64,000 nucleotides of DNA from Rusavskia elegans (lineage: Eukaryota > Ascomycota > Lecanoromycetes > Teloschistales > Teloschistaceae): NCBI GenBank assembly GCA_011316305.1, contig SAUG01000057.1, forward strand, positions 372,001-436,000. The letters run 5' to 3'. Below, piece by piece: positions 11,801 to 22,246 of the stretch (its first letter is position 1; each line of letters opens with the position of its first letter). Position numbers and translations under genes: made by a program. The notes under the pieces are model-generated. The model had not been told where the DNA came from. It worked only from the letters and a program-made list of their open reading frames with translations, and searched no databases.

Positions 11801-13065
11801 CAAGACGGACGAAACTCCTCATGGTGTCTTCTCTGAGCAAGAGCTCTACATGGTCATCGCCGTCATCTTCGTCGGCATCTTCTTCGACCTTGATCCCGCC
11901 AAATCATTCCCATTGCGACATGCAGCAAGAGCTGTCTCCCAGCAGCTAGGCAAGCTGATCGAAGCCAATGTCCGCTCTGTCAGCATGACCGGTATGGTCG
12001 CTGGTGTTGTTGACCGGTTCCGCGAGAACAAGAACCCTCTTGCCGATTACGGAGTGCATATGATCCGTCGATTACTCGAGAGCGGCCAGGGTGTGAGCGA
12101 GATCACATGGTCACAGATTCTACCGACTGCAGTCGCCATGGTTCCCAACCAAGCCCAAGTGGTACGTGAAACATCTTTCCAAACCCAACATCAAATTCAT
12201 TGATGCTAACTGAGTGGTACAAAAATACAGTTCACTCAACTACTGGATTACTACCTCTCAGACGAAGGAAAACAATATCTTCCAGCCATCAACAAATACG
12301 CCAAAATGGACACCCCCGAAGGCGACAGCAAGATCCTCCATTACGCAATGGAAGGCATCCGCCTGAACGGCACTTTCGGCTCGTACCGCGAAGCCACAAT
12401 CCACGACACCATCAACGACGGCGGTCGTCAAGTCCCCGTCAAACCAGGCGATAAAATCTTTTGCAGTTTCGTACGTCGCCCTTTCCCCATTCCATTTCCC
12501 CTCTCTCCCCTCCTCTCCTTTCCCCCCTTTATGCTCTCCCACCGCTTCCTTTCGCGTAGTAGTAAACCCACTAACCCATCCCCAGGTCCAAGCCAACCGC
12601 GACCCCGGAATCTTCCCGGACCCCAACACCGTCCGCACAGACCGGCCCCTGGACTCCTACATCCACTACGGCATGGGCCCACACACCTGCCTCGGCCGCG
12701 ACGCCAGCCGCGTGGCGCTGACAGCCATGTTAAAGGTCGTCGGACGGCTGGATAATCTAAGACGTGCACCTGGTCCGGCGGGCGAGTTGAAGAAGATACC
12801 CAGGCCGGGCGGGTTCTATATCTATATGCGGGCGGATCATGGAAGTTTCTTCCCGTTTCCTTTGAGTGAGTTTTATTTTTCTTTTCTATCCCTACTATCT
12901 CTTGCTTTTCGCTTGGGTGGGATTTGTTTTGGACATTGCATGGAGGTCGAGTGTTTCATCGTCTGTTGGATTCGGATTCAGGGAGACAAGAAGCTGACAC
13001 AGACGCGCCGCCATCTAGCGTGGAAAATATGCTGGGATGGAGACCTCCCGCCATTGAAGAAGTAA
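8894..13065 (+). CDS. ppo: psi-producing oxygenase / linoleate diol synthase (heme dioxygenase-P450 fusion)
   Basis: Starts at MLRRFSSRFTGKRKDE, a typical Ppo start, and ends DGDLPPLKK. The N-terminal peroxidase-like dioxygenase domain shows LWNSLQHPPMSYMG, the distal-heme region LIIHDLFQTDHRD, and EFNLAYRWHSC, which holds the catalytic Tyr and proximal His. The C-terminal P450-like domain shows PNQAQVFTQLLDYYL, matching the ANXXQ-type motif of hydroperoxide isomerases, and GPHTCLGRDAS with the heme-thiolate Cys. At least nine introns are inferred, among them 11622-11746 (an introner) and 12866-13018 before the last exon. Family members oxidise linoleate to a hydroperoxide and rearrange it to diols, oxylipins that balance sexual and asexual sporulation. 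The intact Cys argues for both activities, unlike A. nidulans PpoC, whose P450 half is inactive. Which Ppo subclass this is cannot be settled by eye. Confidence 0.93.
11622..11746 (+). repeat. introner-like element forming an intron of the Ppo gene
   Basis: A 125-base intron in an Asp codon (GA before, C after). Its centre has GGGCATCC, then TTGGCTGGCAGTCGAGG, then TCGGATGCCC, so GGGCATCC and GGATGCCC can form a stem. The donor GTAAGTACC is directly followed by the repeat body and the 3' end has ACTGAT and TTGCAG, so repeat and intron have nearly the same limits. Confidence 0.8.
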
Positions 13066-13650
13066 CCAACAATCGGTCTCTCGGACTGTGACTTCCCCAA
13101 AACACATTAACTTGGTCGTTCGCTTCAATCCCATAATTTATACAACACCACTCCACCACCGCCCTTAAATCATGTAATAAGGAAGCCGAGCACCCAGACT
13201 CTGTATCCCTTCCTTTGCAAGCGTATTCCCCAGGCCCCACAGCCTACCTTCATTAATTGCGTCCTGCGTCCAAAGCCACTTCATTCCAAGTAGCGACTTG
13301 GTGTCCACAGTAATATCCGAGCAGTCGCTAGAACGAACATCCTATATCCGGGTATCGGCTGCTGCACGACCTTTATTGCAAGTGTTCTGAAATACGATAC
13401 CACGAGTGGTGTCGGCTGGAGGGGATACGCGTAGCAGTGGGAGGGATAGCTCGATATCGAATCGTCTTCTTTTAGCATTTATATCCAATTCAATCGAGTC
13501 TATGTGTTCAGACATTCAGTTGCCGAAAGCTGGTTGAATATCCATCTACCTGTCCTAAATCTAGAGCCATGGACTCCAGACTATCTAGAGGATTTACACC
13601 TGATATACACGCACCCCTTAGAAAACCCAACAACAATATCCAACACATCT
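13066..13650. other. intergenic stretch between converging genes
   Basis: Separates the ends of the Ppo gene and Erv41. Plus-strand frames running from 13504 into the Erv41 region are shadows of Erv41. Nothing else seen. Confidence 0.55.
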
Positions 13651-15048
13651 TTACTCCTCATCCTCCCCATCCCCATGAAAAACCCTCCCATTCAACATGC
13701 CCTCCCCCCTCCCACCACCTCTTCCCCTTCCCCTAACAACCTCCTTCCCCCACCCCGCCAACTGATAAAACCACCCTCCACCCACCAGCACCCCACTAAC
13801 CACATTCACCACCCTGACCACCAACCACAGAAACGACATCCGCTCCTCCCTCACCGTCAACAGTATAGGTTCGATATCGAACTTGAAGAAGATGCCCGGG
13901 ATGGTACGCTCATTCACCGCGTGGGATTGCGACGTCGCGGCATACTGGTTCGTGATGATGGTATTGCTGGTGCTGTAATCCGGCGGGAGAGGCGTATCGT
14001 GGGGTTTATGTGCCGTCGGTGGAGGCGGGGAGGGGGAGCGGGTGTAGATTGTGGGAACAACGGAGAGGTAGTATTGGAATTTGTAGAAGTGGGAGTCTGT
14101 GGTCGCGTAGGTGCGGTCGAGGGGGTTGAGGAGGGAGGGGTAGAGGGGCCCGAAGGAAAGTTCGTTGATGATGTGGGAGAAGTTGAAGGCTGGATTTGTT
14201 GTTAGTTTCGTTTGCGTGGTTTGAGATGTATGGTTTTTTTTTCTTTTGAAGAAAGAGAGGGAGAAATGTACCGTCGTGATCCAAATGATCTCCCAATTCC
14301 ATGTAGCCGTGGCCGCGAGCCGTGATGTGAAAATCCCCTTGCACCTTATTCCCCTCCAAACTGCCAAAGATCCTACAACTCCTCCCCGCGCCACTACCCC
14401 AGCCGATGCCCGGCGTCCTCTTGAACTTCTTCCGCTTCCTCCCACCCACCTCCCCCAACACATGCCCTACATGGGTATCCTCTTCTTCCTCTTTGACATA
14501 GCGTTCATCAGCCAAGCGATGCGTCCCACTCGCATCAACCCAATGAACCCAATTCGTGGGATCCTTAGTCAACAGATCGCCGGCGAGGATGCGGTCGCCA
14601 GAGGCATCTTGGACGTTGACGTGAAGGTCGTGGCAGAGCATGGGGACGACGATGTCGAGATTAATTTGCAGTTGGTGGGAGACTCCCTTTTCGACGGAGA
14701 AGAGATGGGTTTCATGGCCGCGGTACCAGCGGAGGAATTCGCTGATGGAGAGGAAGATGGAGACGGTGATTAGGAGGAGGGTGGTGTAGCCACCTGTTGA
14801 AGTGCGGCGGGTATAGGTAGGCTTGGTTTTGGCTGGAGGTCAAGGGAAGTATTAGCAAAAGACATTTTGAAGGAGCGTCGGAGATTTTCAGAGCAAGGGG
14901 AAGGTACGACCAAGCGCAATCGAAGTAGGTAGGATCGGAGGAAAAAGGTCTTACGGAAGGCATCGAATGTCCTGATATTTTGGCGGAAACCACTATTCTT
15001 CTCCCCAAAAGCGCCTTCGTCAAGGCCACGGTCTGCGAAGCCATTCAT
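13651..15048 (-). CDS. erv41: COPII vesicle protein Erv41 (ERGIC2-like)
   Basis: Three exons read from 15048 (MNGFADRGLDEGAFG) to 13651, about 400 residues. Exon 1 ends in RTFDAFP and joins KTKPTYTRRTSTGGY, the family's entry motif, followed by a membrane segment (TTLLLITVSIFLSISEFL). The lumenal part has HDLHVNVQDASGDRIL, then the second intron and FNFSHIINELSFGPLYPSL. KFDIEPILLTVREER precedes the second membrane segment (LVVRVVNVVSGVLVGGGWFY). Erv41 forms a complex with Erv46 that cycles between ER and Golgi and retrieves ER residents; both tails face the cytosol. Compared with yeast the cytosolic tail is short and Gly/Arg-rich. Introns start near 14954 and 14266. Confidence 0.9.
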
Positions 15049-15716
15049 GGTTCATCAATGTCATGAGATCATAGTGCTTGGATAATTGACGAGGGGATCG
15101 CGCAGACGGGGCTGGAAATGCTTGAAGTGAGCTTCCTAACTTTATGGATCTGAAGATGACAGGTTGCGGCGGCTCGTGCCGTGCACTGACTGGGGTATTA
15201 ATCCACTCTAGCCTCAACGGGTTATCATGCCAAATAAAGGGGGGAATAAATTGCATTGCATTGAGATAGCCCAACGAAAGTGCGCCCAAACTATGTACAG
15301 TGCACCCCCGAGGTTCCATCAACTGCATTGTAGAGGCCTCTCCTCTCGTTCAATCCAAGCGCACATCATGCGAGGCTTTCATGCTCACAATAACCATTCC
15401 GGAGCGAGAGCAATGTAGAGTATGTCGCTGGTAGATACAGTGAGCAGCTCGCCAGCGATCCAGCGCCGACGCAACATTTGAGACTGAAGAGGTACACTTG
15501 GACATCGAAATCTTGTGTACACGGGTACAAGGATGATGCAACATTGTACCGCATGAGCTGGATGGATGTCCAGAAGCAGTGGGCAGTGTCCGAGCTCCTT
15601 GACACTTGGGAAGTCTGACACTGTGACCGGCTTGGCTGATCATGTCGGACGTGTTACCCTGAGTGTACACGTAATTGCTAAGGGGAAGCCGGTCCCTGGT
15701 GACGTGGACCCAGTAG
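15049..15716. other. gene-free stretch
   Basis: Upstream of Erv41 and downstream of the SUN gene, both on the minus strand. Minus-strand frames of about 80 residues (15366-15621) overlap the 3' side of the SUN gene and have no recognisable features. Confidence 0.5.
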
Positions 15717-17199
15717 TCATTCGCATTCCGTGAGTACATACGTCGCTTCGCCGGACATGAGTTCGACCTGGTGAACACATCAGCATTGAATTGAGCAGAG
15801 ACGTGAATATACATCTTACAGTACACCCAGTGTCGTTGCAATCGTCGTACTTGTCGCCCGAGCAATACTTTCCACTCTTCAATTTGCATCTCCCACTAAG
15901 ATCGTCACCGACGATTTCAGCATCGTAATCCAGAGGAGAATATGATTGGGGATTGTTCTGCTTGGTCGACGCAATGGAGAGCCACGTTTTGCCATATGGG
16001 TCCTGGCCCACTCCAAAGTACGTTGGAGCCCAATTACCCTTGCCCGAGCCGTCCGTGTTCCAAGAACAAGCTTCATGAATCGGTACACCACGGTTGTTCA
16101 CGTAGTACTGAGCACTCGTTGGGTCTCCATTGTGCTTGAAGTAGTTGTTCGCTGACGGACATGTCAGGGGGTTGAGGGAGCCTGGCTGAGTGTTCAGTGG
16201 AACAGTTTCGTCCTCCGTCCCGGGGTAGTCAGTACGGCAAATTGCGGCATTGGTCTTAAGACGGTTCTGCACCTTGGTCGCCCCGGTGCCCTTCATACAA
16301 AGAGTCTTAGACAGGTCCGGATTCGTCAGTTCTAATTTGCCGGCCGAGTTGCACTGAAGACCTCCGACTGATTGGCCGACTGTACCCTGTGTTGACGGCC
16401 ATTGCGATTTCTGGTAGCCTGGAGGACAAGCATACGAGCATAAGGCGCCCGAAGAACAATTCTTGCCGCCAGCAACGCCAGTTACGATATCGACCACATG
16501 GCCGTCTTTGATTGTGGGATACTGGATGCCGGACCAGCCACCAAGTTGCATCCATGTGATCTCAATCGGACCATAGTCGGAAGGGAATTCCGAGCAGTCA
16601 ATCTCGCCATGAGGGAATTCTTTATCCAAACCGGTACCGTCAGGAAGATCGCTTGAGGATGAATCGGTCGAGCTGCCGGAGCTCGGGCTGGAATTTGGGC
16701 TGGGTGGGGAAGGCGAGTCGGCTACTGGCTCTGGCGAGGGCAACGGATTACTAGGTGATTCTTTGAACGATGATGGGGCGGGCTCCGACGCTGATTGATC
16801 GGAATCCTTCTTATGGGCTTTGAGCACGGGTTCTGGATTCGAAGGTGAAAGGACATTCAGTGATGAGGAGTCGACGGCTGGCTTAGCAATCTCTTCATGC
16901 TCAAGGGCAGGGAAGCCAGTCTCCTGGTTCTCGCAAGGTGGCGCACCATGGCTGCCATCAGCCCACTTCAGCGTACCATTCTGGAGACCTTGGCAGACTT
17001 CGTTCTGCTGGATGAGCTTGCCATTGAGCTGATACGCAATGACAGTCGGACCGGGGACAGTGACAATTTTGACATGGTCGGTCGCGCGCTTGGCATTATC
17101 GAGATGATGATGGCGGTGATGATGATAGGACGGTGATGCCGCAGTACAAGCCAAGAACCCGGCCGCGGCGAACGACGCTGCTACGTTGGGGGATCGCAT
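15717..17199 (-). CDS. SUN-family cell wall protein (septation / beta-glucosidase-like)
   Basis: Two exons, complement(15820-17199, 15717-15767), 476 residues. The start chosen at 17199 gives a clear signal peptide (MRSPNVAASFAAAGFLACTA) followed by a His-rich KR-containing propeptide; a longer reading frame upstream lacks such a start. Residues 30-190 are a Ser/Pro-rich spacer. The C-terminal SUN domain is Cys-rich: EFPHGEIDCSEFP, GWSGIQYP, ACPPGYQKSQWP, then NLTCPS-like and HEACSWNTDGSG blocks. The 52-base second intron restores the ending GCTVELMSGEATYVLTECE. Relatives (Sun4, Sim1, Uth1, Aspergillus Sun1) are secreted or wall-bound and act in cell separation, septum and wall formation. The enzymatic activity of the family is debated. 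Confidence 0.9.
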
Positions 17200-19012
17200 G
17201 GTTGGGTCACGAAGCGCTCCGGGGCCTTTGACCTGGGCAGAGAGCGGCACAACCCACTCGACCGTCGAGGATCCCGAAGGATTTGTCCGCCAATCGTTCT
17301 TGGCTATAGAGATAGAGGTTGGCAATGAGTTGTAAGTTCGCGGAAGGTGAAGTAGTATCTGGTTCAAACACTGAACATCAGCATCGCGCAAGACTTAGCA
17401 CGGCTGATTCGCGCGACAGCAAGAGGACCAATGCAGCCAAACGTGTTCTCCGGCAGAGCGGCTGCAACATGGTAAGCCGTGAGGTGAGGCATTACTTACA
17501 GCGCAACGTCAGAGTAGTGGACCTGTTTGCTGAGATTCATAGGCTGTGGAGTGCGAATTGATAGGTCAAGGGAAAAGAATGTGGCCCAGGCAGTTACTTA
17601 TAGCATGCCTTGGAAGGAAGTGATAATGCAGTCGCCTGGCCTGGCCAGCGGAGAAGTAATGAGAATGAGTGTTACATGTATGAGAGGGGTGAGTGTGATG
17701 AATGATGGTGTTCGGTACTGATAGTGACGAGAGGTTGTGAGCAGGATCAACACGATGCCATACTTGGAAGGCGCGACTCCCGTCAATGGAATAAACACAA
17801 TTGTTAGTGGTTCGCCGTGCAACAGGTCGCGCCTTCCCAGCATTCCGAGGAGTTCAGATGCAGTGCGCCAAGTGAGCAATCGTCGACACCTCGCAACGAT
17901 GAAGCTTCTCCCAGCTTATGGAAGCTCAGTATGGCTGAGGTGACAAAAGGGGTGCGCTTCGCTCCGATAATGTCCGAGCACTCTCACGAGACCGCTGCAC
18001 GTTGACAGATCATCAAGAGCAGGCAGCCGTTACTTCACATCAGGAAGGTGCATGGCGTTGGAAGGCTTCGTTCGCGAACGTGTCTGCCATGATGGCATGG
18101 GATTCTTCCCGGGAGGCGCGGGTGCATCTCCCGCCTTTTGATATGTACTTTACCCCCTGTCTTGTTCCATGGCACGTGGCAATCACCAATCAACGTCAAC
18201 TGGTACCTGGAGCTAGGCTCGTTGCATATTGAGGCTACACTCTGCCTTTGGGTATCATTGGCGTAATCATGGGAGGTAAAGTAGACAGAGGGAAGTGATT
18301 GACTTGGTTCCCAAACGGATTTGAATGGTAGACTTACGGTGAACCATGGATCACCACGTTGATGGTCTCTGCAAGAGGGCACTGTGAAACAGGCAAGAGG
18401 CGGCGATTTGTGTTGTGGATCGTCTTGATCGACCGCCGTCATGCGTAGACTGTTTCCTGATGCTTTGGACAGGGGATCTGAGTAACGCTGGCGGACATAA
18501 CACATAGGGTGCCCGTATGAACACGCCCCTTTCCGCGCAAGTGATAAGAAATCTCCTATTGGGCAGGCCCCTTCAATGGGCGAGCTGGGGTCTCGGTGAG
18601 CTCCTTCGCTTTAGCGGTGGAAAGTCGATCGGGGGATCCACCACATCTAGGAGCTCTCGCGGGATTGTTTCGTTGAGATCCAGCTTCTGACGATTCTTAA
18701 AGCCGAGCGAGATTCCCCACGAGAGGAGAGACCGAGGCTTCCTTCTGTAGGGCTGTCGTCCCTATTGGCCATTGGTAAGCCCAACGACTTCCTCGAGAAG
18801 ATAGGGATCGACGACACCGATGCAACGGTTGTTATTGATCTTGCTCGATACTGTTCGGTGGGTGGCATTTAGCAAGTTTGGCTGCTTTTCAAGAAGGTCG
18901 TAGGCTCTGTGATTGATATTTGAGAATGTGCTGCTAGCAGGCTTGCGACTCCGGACTGCATGAAAGCAGTTTGCAAATGAAGAAGAGATACATAGGATAT
19001 ATAGGGATGATG
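17200..19012. other. gene-free stretch
   Basis: About 1.8 kb upstream of the SUN gene; it probably holds its promoter and leader. Open frames, including a 156-residue minus-strand one at 18035-18505, have no recognisable motif and irregular composition. Confidence 0.55.
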
Positions 19013-20013
19013 CTATCGCTTCTCGAATATAGTCGGGTCGATTGTACACACAATGACCAAGCTGGCAATGATCAAAGCAGCAGCGATCAATGTGACTAGG
19101 AAAATGCTGCCTCTGCTGGCCGGGAATTTGCCTCGGATAATCCAATACTGTAATGGCTCCAGTCAGCATGCATCACCTTGATTGACTCGTGGGCTGCTTT
19201 CATTGCCCAGTTGGAGATCATACGCGCTGTGGCAGCGTTGAAAGATGTCACAAGCGTGGAGTATCTCACCTGGCTCTCGAAATACCTCCTCCCACCAACT
19301 ATTAGGATGAGGATGGCTATCCCCATGAACGTTGCCCCCAGGGGTTTGCCCACCTGCCTGAGATGATACGAGCCCCCCTGCTTCGGCTCGAGCCCTTCCC
19401 TCCGCGATATCGTAGTGTTGAGTCTAAACAATTGGGTGATAGCAATCCCGATCGACGCAAAAGCCAAGGACGTCCGCAACCACGCCAGGAATGTTCGTTC
19501 TGCCCACCGAGTCAGTCGACCACAAACCGGTAGGTGATGTGGAGGTATACCAAGCGCCAAGTGGTCTCGAGCGACACTGCCCTTATTCTCCAGTTCGACG
19601 GTGCCGTATTTGTCGATGAGATGTTTCCACCAGCCTTCGCTTTCCTCTTCCTCGGCTTCGGCGGCAGCAGACTGCCCGCTCTTTTTCCTTGCAAGCGGTC
19701 TTGGACCAGGACTCCCGGCCGGTTGTTGCCCGGTAGTCATTCCCTCCGCGTCTTCCGACGTGGTGGCGTAATTCCTTCTCCCTCCGCTGCGCTCATTGCT
19801 CACGATAGGTGTGATCTCATCAGCCGGCCCGTCTCTGCCATGTGCTTGCGTTGGTGGGGGTTGCCTGTCATCGGTGGAGCGAGAGGTTGGTGAACGCGAC
19901 ATTGACTCGGCAGAGGAATAGAATTGGACGCTTTTGTTTCGCTTGGGGGCTGTAGGAGAAGGGGCATCGATAGAGTCTCTCGGCGAACTGCATTGTGGTG
20001 GAAGAGCAGCCAT
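19013..20013 (-). CDS. DUF202 membrane protein
   Basis: Three exons, complement(19551-20013, 19270-19499, 19013-19147), 275 residues. The N-terminal 120 residues are polar and Ser/Pro-rich, with an acidic patch before WWKHLIDKYG. The DUF202 domain follows: ARDHLALERTFLAWLRTS, then three membrane segments (LAFASIGIAITQLF; GATFMGIAILILIVGG; FLVTLIAAALIIASLVIVC). The first intron is 51 bases and stop-free, so the unspliced frame stays open and hides the splice; only its removal restores the conserved LALERTF. Splicing of the 122-base second intron gives the ending CTIDPTIFEKR. DUF202 is also found as the membrane module of vacuolar VTC proteins, but no SPX or polymerase domain is present here. 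Specific role unknown. Confidence 0.88.
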
Positions 20014-20549
20014 TACGACTGTCGATCTTTAGGTAATGCTCACGTCGGAAGAGCTCGGCTGCATAGCCAGGTGTATGCATATAGGTATGCGATTAAATGG
20101 TTGGTTCCTTTAAGGCTGCTGCTTGGAGTCGGTTGAGGGTTGGAGGCTTGGAGCTGCATGGCACCCCACTAGATCAGATCGCGTGCAATGGCCTTTGCTG
20201 CATGCCTAGTAGATCCTTTGGCTGAAGACAAGGGGTCACTTGGAGATTCATATCACGTTTGCAATAGGTACAAGTCTTCCATGCAGATGCTATCCATTCA
20301 TAAACTCATCGAGCCTTTCAATCTATCCATGTTCATATCCCAACAAACCACGGTATCCAACCGAAGGAAATCCTGCACCAAGTTCCGTCTCCGCAAAGGG
20401 TGCCATGACCACAAGGGTGCATCATAGAAGAAGCAAAGGAAGATAAGAATGTCCAGAAGATAAACGAAATTTGTGCAAGAATCGAAAAGTGCTTGAATGA
20501 TCGTCCCCCCTTTTTCGGAAAGTCCAGGCATGCCGGCGCTATCAGTCCT
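20014..20549. other. gene-free stretch
   Basis: Promoter side of the DUF202 gene and 3' side of the DUF1996-WSC gene. No further gene seen. Confidence 0.5.
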
Positions 20550-22246
20550 CTAGACTGAAGCCAAGAAGTGACGACTGTGACGATGGTGGGTGCGACGCTT
20601 CTTTATCGACACCAGGCCATCAAGGCTGTAGATGCTGAGATGGCCAGCTCCACCGCAGATCTCCGACTCATCGCCAACGCACTTCGATGTGCACTTGCCG
20701 GGATGGCTGACACTGTTGAGAAGCTCGTTGCCACAGAAGCACTGACCGCCGTTCTCCGTACCTGCGTATTTGGCACGGATCGAGTCACAATGCTCCACGC
20801 AGCTGCTCGATGAGATCTTCTGCCCCCACCACTCCGGTCGGCTTCCGAGCGAGCGTGGATTCAATGCGTCGAGGAAGCACCCAGCCGCCTTCCACACCCC
20901 GGACGTGCTGTTGACTGACGGAGGTGACAGTTCCGAGGAGCCACCGGATGGAGGAACGGTATCTGTTGGAGTGGGCCCGGCCTTTGCGCTTGTTGTCGGT
21001 GTTACGGGCGACGACGACGTTGGTTGGGTATCGACCGGCACTGGTTTACTCGTGATTGTCTGAGCAAGTCCAGCGGTAGTCGCAGTGGTCGCGGAAGACG
21101 GCCCTGAAGCAGAGATCGGCTCAACCACAGCACCGCGGGCACAAATCGCTGGCGTAGTAGCAAGACCAGGGCCTGCTTGGATAGGATTGCACCCGGGCAG
21201 CTGGGACAATGGCCCGTTCAAGCCAATATCCTCGTTGACGCTTGACTTTTTCTTGCATGCCTCCTTGGCATTGCCATCCTGAACCGAGCCAGCGCCAAAA
21301 CACTGAGGTGTGTCCAGACGATCACCAGTGTTACCAGGGTTGCAGGTTTTCATTGCTCTCGCCAGGACGCCTTCCTGCCATCCGTTCAACTGCACGACCT
21401 GTTAGTTGCTAATTTGAGCGAAGGATGGACACTACTTACGAAGTCCATGTGAAATCCGTACCCGGTTGGATCACCGCTCGAAAGGACGAATGGCGATTCA
21501 TTGGCACCGTACTGGCCATCGAATTGCGATACATCAAGCCAGTATTCGATGAAGATCTCCGGGAACCGTGCTTTCTGGAATCCCGCAGGACATCCATCAA
21601 TGCCGAGTCCAGTGGTGGGGTAGGACATGTGAGCCAAGGGCTGGTCTTTGTTGAAATCTTGACCGTTCCAGCAGGAAGGAAATCTCATGGCGGCAGCTAG
21701 ACCATAGGGGCAGCTAGTAAAGCCCTTTGGAATGCCTGTGGATTTCACCTCAGGACCATGGCAATACCACTCCATTTGGCTTCCGGCTGAGCCCAGAGAG
21801 CCGTCATCAGAGCGAAGGTTGGCTTTGCCAGCCATCATACGGAAGCCCTTGGGGAACTCGCTCCGGTCTTTGCCAGGGCTACCACGATCACCGTATTTGT
21901 AGTAAATTTTGTGCTTAGGCGATTTCTCTGGGACGAGTGTGAATTTTCCATTCTTGTGGAAGTAGAGATTGGGCATCCAATAGTTGCTCTTGTCGGCAAT
22001 GAGATCGACCGAGGTGCAACTTGAGCTCTGAGTCGTGGCGAAGTCCATGGTGGCACCGAATGCATTTCCACCAACAACGGAATGAACATGTCCGGACAGT
22101 CCTCCAGGGTTAATCAGGGGATCGAGTCGTTCCAATACGACAGAGGAAGACCCAAAGTTGAAGTAATAGTCACGCTGAGCAGACACCGAGGCAGCCCAAG
22201 CGGCCAAGCAGGCAATGGCCTTGGCGTTGATGGATGTGGATCGCAT
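20550..22246 (-). CDS. secreted DUF1996 protein with C-terminal WSC domain
   Basis: Two exons with a short intron near 21402-21440. The start gives a signal peptide (MRSTSINAKAIACLAAWAAS, cut after SVSAQ). The DUF1996 domain spans roughly residues 25-330, with FNFGSSSVVLERLDP, GGLSGHVHSVVGG, YWMPNLYF, MAHMSYP-like and GYGFHMDFVVQLNGW. A Thr/Ser/Pro-rich linker follows, then a WSC module of about 80 residues with eight Cys (GCFLDA, CVEHCDS, GGQCFCGNEL, CTSKCVG, EICGGAGHLSIYSL) and a short basic tail. WSC modules bind polysaccharide and the DUF1996 fold is thought to be hydrolase-like, so a wall- or biomass-associated extracellular protein is likely. No GPI or membrane anchor at the end. Confidence 0.9.

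Noticed and set aside
13504..14773. Long plus-strand frames opposite Erv41
   Set aside because: They mirror Erv41 exons on the other strand and have no motif of their own.
17319..18505. Several frames of 60-156 residues between the SUN and DUF202 genes
   Set aside because: Overlapping frames on both strands, no signal peptide or domain, no supporting splice sites.
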